Below, piece after piece: positions 5,608 to 6,808 of a DNA stretch of 6,808 nucleotides. The position numbers were made by a program, and so were the translations under genes. The notes below the pieces were generated by a model, which worked only from the letters and a program-made list of their open reading frames with translations, was not told where the DNA came from and ran no database searches. The DNA lies in assembly GCA_017548225.1 (NCBI GenBank), contig JAFYMV010000073.1, forward strand, positions 1 through 6,808, given 5' to 3'. Each line of letters starts with the position of its first letter. Position 1 is the first letter of the stretch. Origin of the DNA: Bacteroidaceae bacterium (GTDB lineage Bacteria > Bacteroidota > Bacteroidia > Bacteroidales > Bacteroidaceae).

Positions 5608-6808
5608 ATGAAGCAAATTAAGGTATTCAACCCCGAGCACGATCTTGCCCTTGCCAATGGTAATCGGCATTTTATCGCTCCTAGAAACATTCGTGAGATG
5701 GCATGCGACCTTGCCCCGCTCCTTGATGTTATGGATGATGAGTTTATGGTGTGGGGGTGGGACGGAGCGGTCAAGGAACGCCTACGCCGCATGGGGATTG
5801 CCGATTCTTTGCTTCCTACTGATGAGGCATTACAGGCGTTGCGTGCATGTTCGGAGCGTCAATCGGCGCATCGCCTTCTCCAAGACTTTCATGCCGATTA
5901 TCCCGAAGGCCCCTACGCGGGTGAGAGTATCATGGCTCACGATATGGATACGATAGCTGCTTATGCGCTCTTGCATGGACATGTTGTTTTAAAAGATCCT
6001 CTTTCGAGCAGTGGTAAGGGATTGAGGCATGTGAGCATGAGCGAAAACGAAAACACCGATGCTTGTTTGGCATCGGGCCGACAGGGAGGGGCTTCGGAGC
6101 AATGTGTGGGAGATGTATCTTCGCCATCGTTATCATCTTCGTTAAATAAAGTCGCCAATTGGGCCAATGCCCTTATCAATCGTCACGGATACCTTACCGC
6201 TGAGCCCTATTATAATAAGGTGCAAGATTTCGCTATGGAGTTTTGTGTCAGCGCAGGTCAGTGCCGCTTCATTGGCTACTCGCTCTTTAACACCAACTCT
6301 CATGGCCGTTATGAAAGTAACCTTCTCGTCTCAGATGAAGAGATAAAGGCTCTCCTTGCCCAGTATGTCGCTCCCTCTGCTCTTTACGAAGTGCAAGCGT
6401 GGGTGATTGATCATTTCAGCCGCATTATTCCCACCGAATGGAATACCGCTTTGCATTCCCTTTACTTTGGTATTGATATGATGATTGTGGATATGGGGCA
6501 ACATCCTATAGGCTGCAATTTCCAAGAAGAAATCAATTCTCGACTTAAATTGCATCCTTGCGTAGAGATCAATCTCCGCCTCAATATGGGGATCATTGCC
6601 CATGAAGTTCGTCGCAAACTCCTCGCACCGACAGCTGCGGGTACCTTTCATGTTGCCTCCTTCCCCACAGGAGAAGCAGCGCAGCAGTTCTACAGCGAGC
6701 AAGTTGAAAAATTTCCTCTTATCTGCCAAGATGGTAAGATTTCTTCAGGGTACTATCCCTTGACGCCGATACATTCCCACACTCGTCATCACGCCTATGT
6801 GATTTGTG
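5608..6808 (+). CDS. Uncharacterised Bacteroidetes ATP-grasp-like protein (3'-partial)
   Basis: The frame is open from the ATG to the window edge, giving 400 residues with no stop. The N-terminus MKQIKVFNPEHDLALANGN is the signature of a family I recognise as conserved in Bacteroidetes but without known function. ATP-grasp features are visible. HVVLKDPLSSSGKGLRHV (125-142) looks like the lysine strand and glycine-rich ATP loop. TAEPYYNKVQDFAMEF (197-212) looks like a central strand. GIDMMIVD (288-295) followed by EINLRLNMG (320-328) resembles the metal-binding Asp and E-x-N-x-R motif. Such enzymes usually join a carboxylate to an amine or thiol through an acyl-phosphate; the substrate here is unknown. 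Residues ~143-180 are a Ser/Gly-rich insertion after the ATP loop. No signal peptide or membrane segment is seen, so it is probably cytoplasmic. The start is fixed by the promoter, which ends four bases upstream, and by the family N-terminus. It diverges from the ATPase gene. Confidence 0.85.
   Translation, partial: MKQIKVFNPEHDLALANGNRHFIAPRNIREMACDLAPLLDVMDDEFMVWGWDGAVKERLRRMGIADSLLPTDEALQALRACSERQSAHRLLQDFHADYPEGPYAGESIMAHDMDTIAAYALLHGHVVLKDPLSSSGKGLRHVSMSENENTDACLASGRQGGASEQCVGDVSSPSLSSSLNKVANWANALINRHGYLTAEPYYNKVQDFAMEFCVSAGQCRFIGYSLFNTNSHGRYESNLLVSDEEIKALLAQYVAPSALYEVQAWVIDHFSRIIPTEWNTALHSLYFGIDMMIVDMGQHPIGCNFQEEINSRLKLHPCVEINLRLNMGIIAHEVRRKLLAPTAAGTFHVASFPTGEAAQQFYSEQVEKFPLICQDGKISSGYYPLTPIHSHTRHHAYVIC

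Noticed and set aside
5595..6729. Several open frames overlapping the ATP-grasp-like gene (for example 5645-5956 +, 5961-6179 -, 6331-6729 -)
   Set aside because: The frame starting at 5608 is open for 400 codons, begins at a promoter and carries conserved motifs. The others are compositionally odd and overlap it throughout.

Overview
The window looks like chromosomal core sequence from an anaerobic member of the Bacteroidales (Bacteroidetes); I cannot fix the genus. Three things support this. The promoters have the Bacteroidetes form TTG-N(20-22)-TAnnTTTG, and no strong Shine-Dalgarno sites are seen. The protein families are typical of the group: a PASTA-ended FtsI, a single-chain pyruvate:ferredoxin oxidoreductase (PFOR), an AAA_14/DUF4143-type ATPase ending in WLFGFLY, and a protein starting FNPEHDLALAN. 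A full-length PFOR implies an anaerobic, fermentative life. There are no RNA genes, insertion sequences or CRISPR arrays, and no gene-free stretch exceeds about 110 bases.

Layout. (1) 2-310, + strand: the C-terminal 102 residues of a division transpeptidase (FtsI type) ending in one PASTA domain. (2) 311-406: a 36-bp perfect palindrome serving as a shared terminator for convergent genes. (3) 407-595, - strand: a 62-residue membrane protein with two predicted helices. (4) 596-688: a hairpin terminator for the PFOR gene. (5) 689-4234, - strand: a complete 1181-residue PFOR. (6) 4235-4317: the PFOR promoter region, with a TTGACA-N18-TATAAT-like core whose spacer contains a TA dinucleotide repeat. 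(7) 4318-5496, - strand: an AAA_14/DUF4143-type ATPase with a Gln in the Walker B glutamate position and an apparently degraded C-terminal nuclease-like motif. (8) 5497-5607: a compact divergent promoter region with an inverted repeat covering both -33 elements. (9) 5608-6808, + strand: a long open frame of 400 codons, cut by the window edge, encoding an uncharacterised ATP-grasp-like protein with a low-complexity insertion.

The genes do not form one pathway. PFOR is the metabolic centre: it converts pyruvate to acetyl-CoA and passes electrons to ferredoxin or flavodoxin. The FtsI fragment belongs to septal peptidoglycan synthesis, and its separation from the usual downstream murE is unexpected. 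The ATPase and the ATP-grasp-like gene share a promoter region and may be co-regulated, but this is inferred only from their geometry. The points most worth a second look are the uncharacterised ATP-grasp-like protein with its likely leaderless mRNA, the shared inverted repeat, and the TA repeat in the PFOR promoter. I found no clear sign of a novel multi-gene system.
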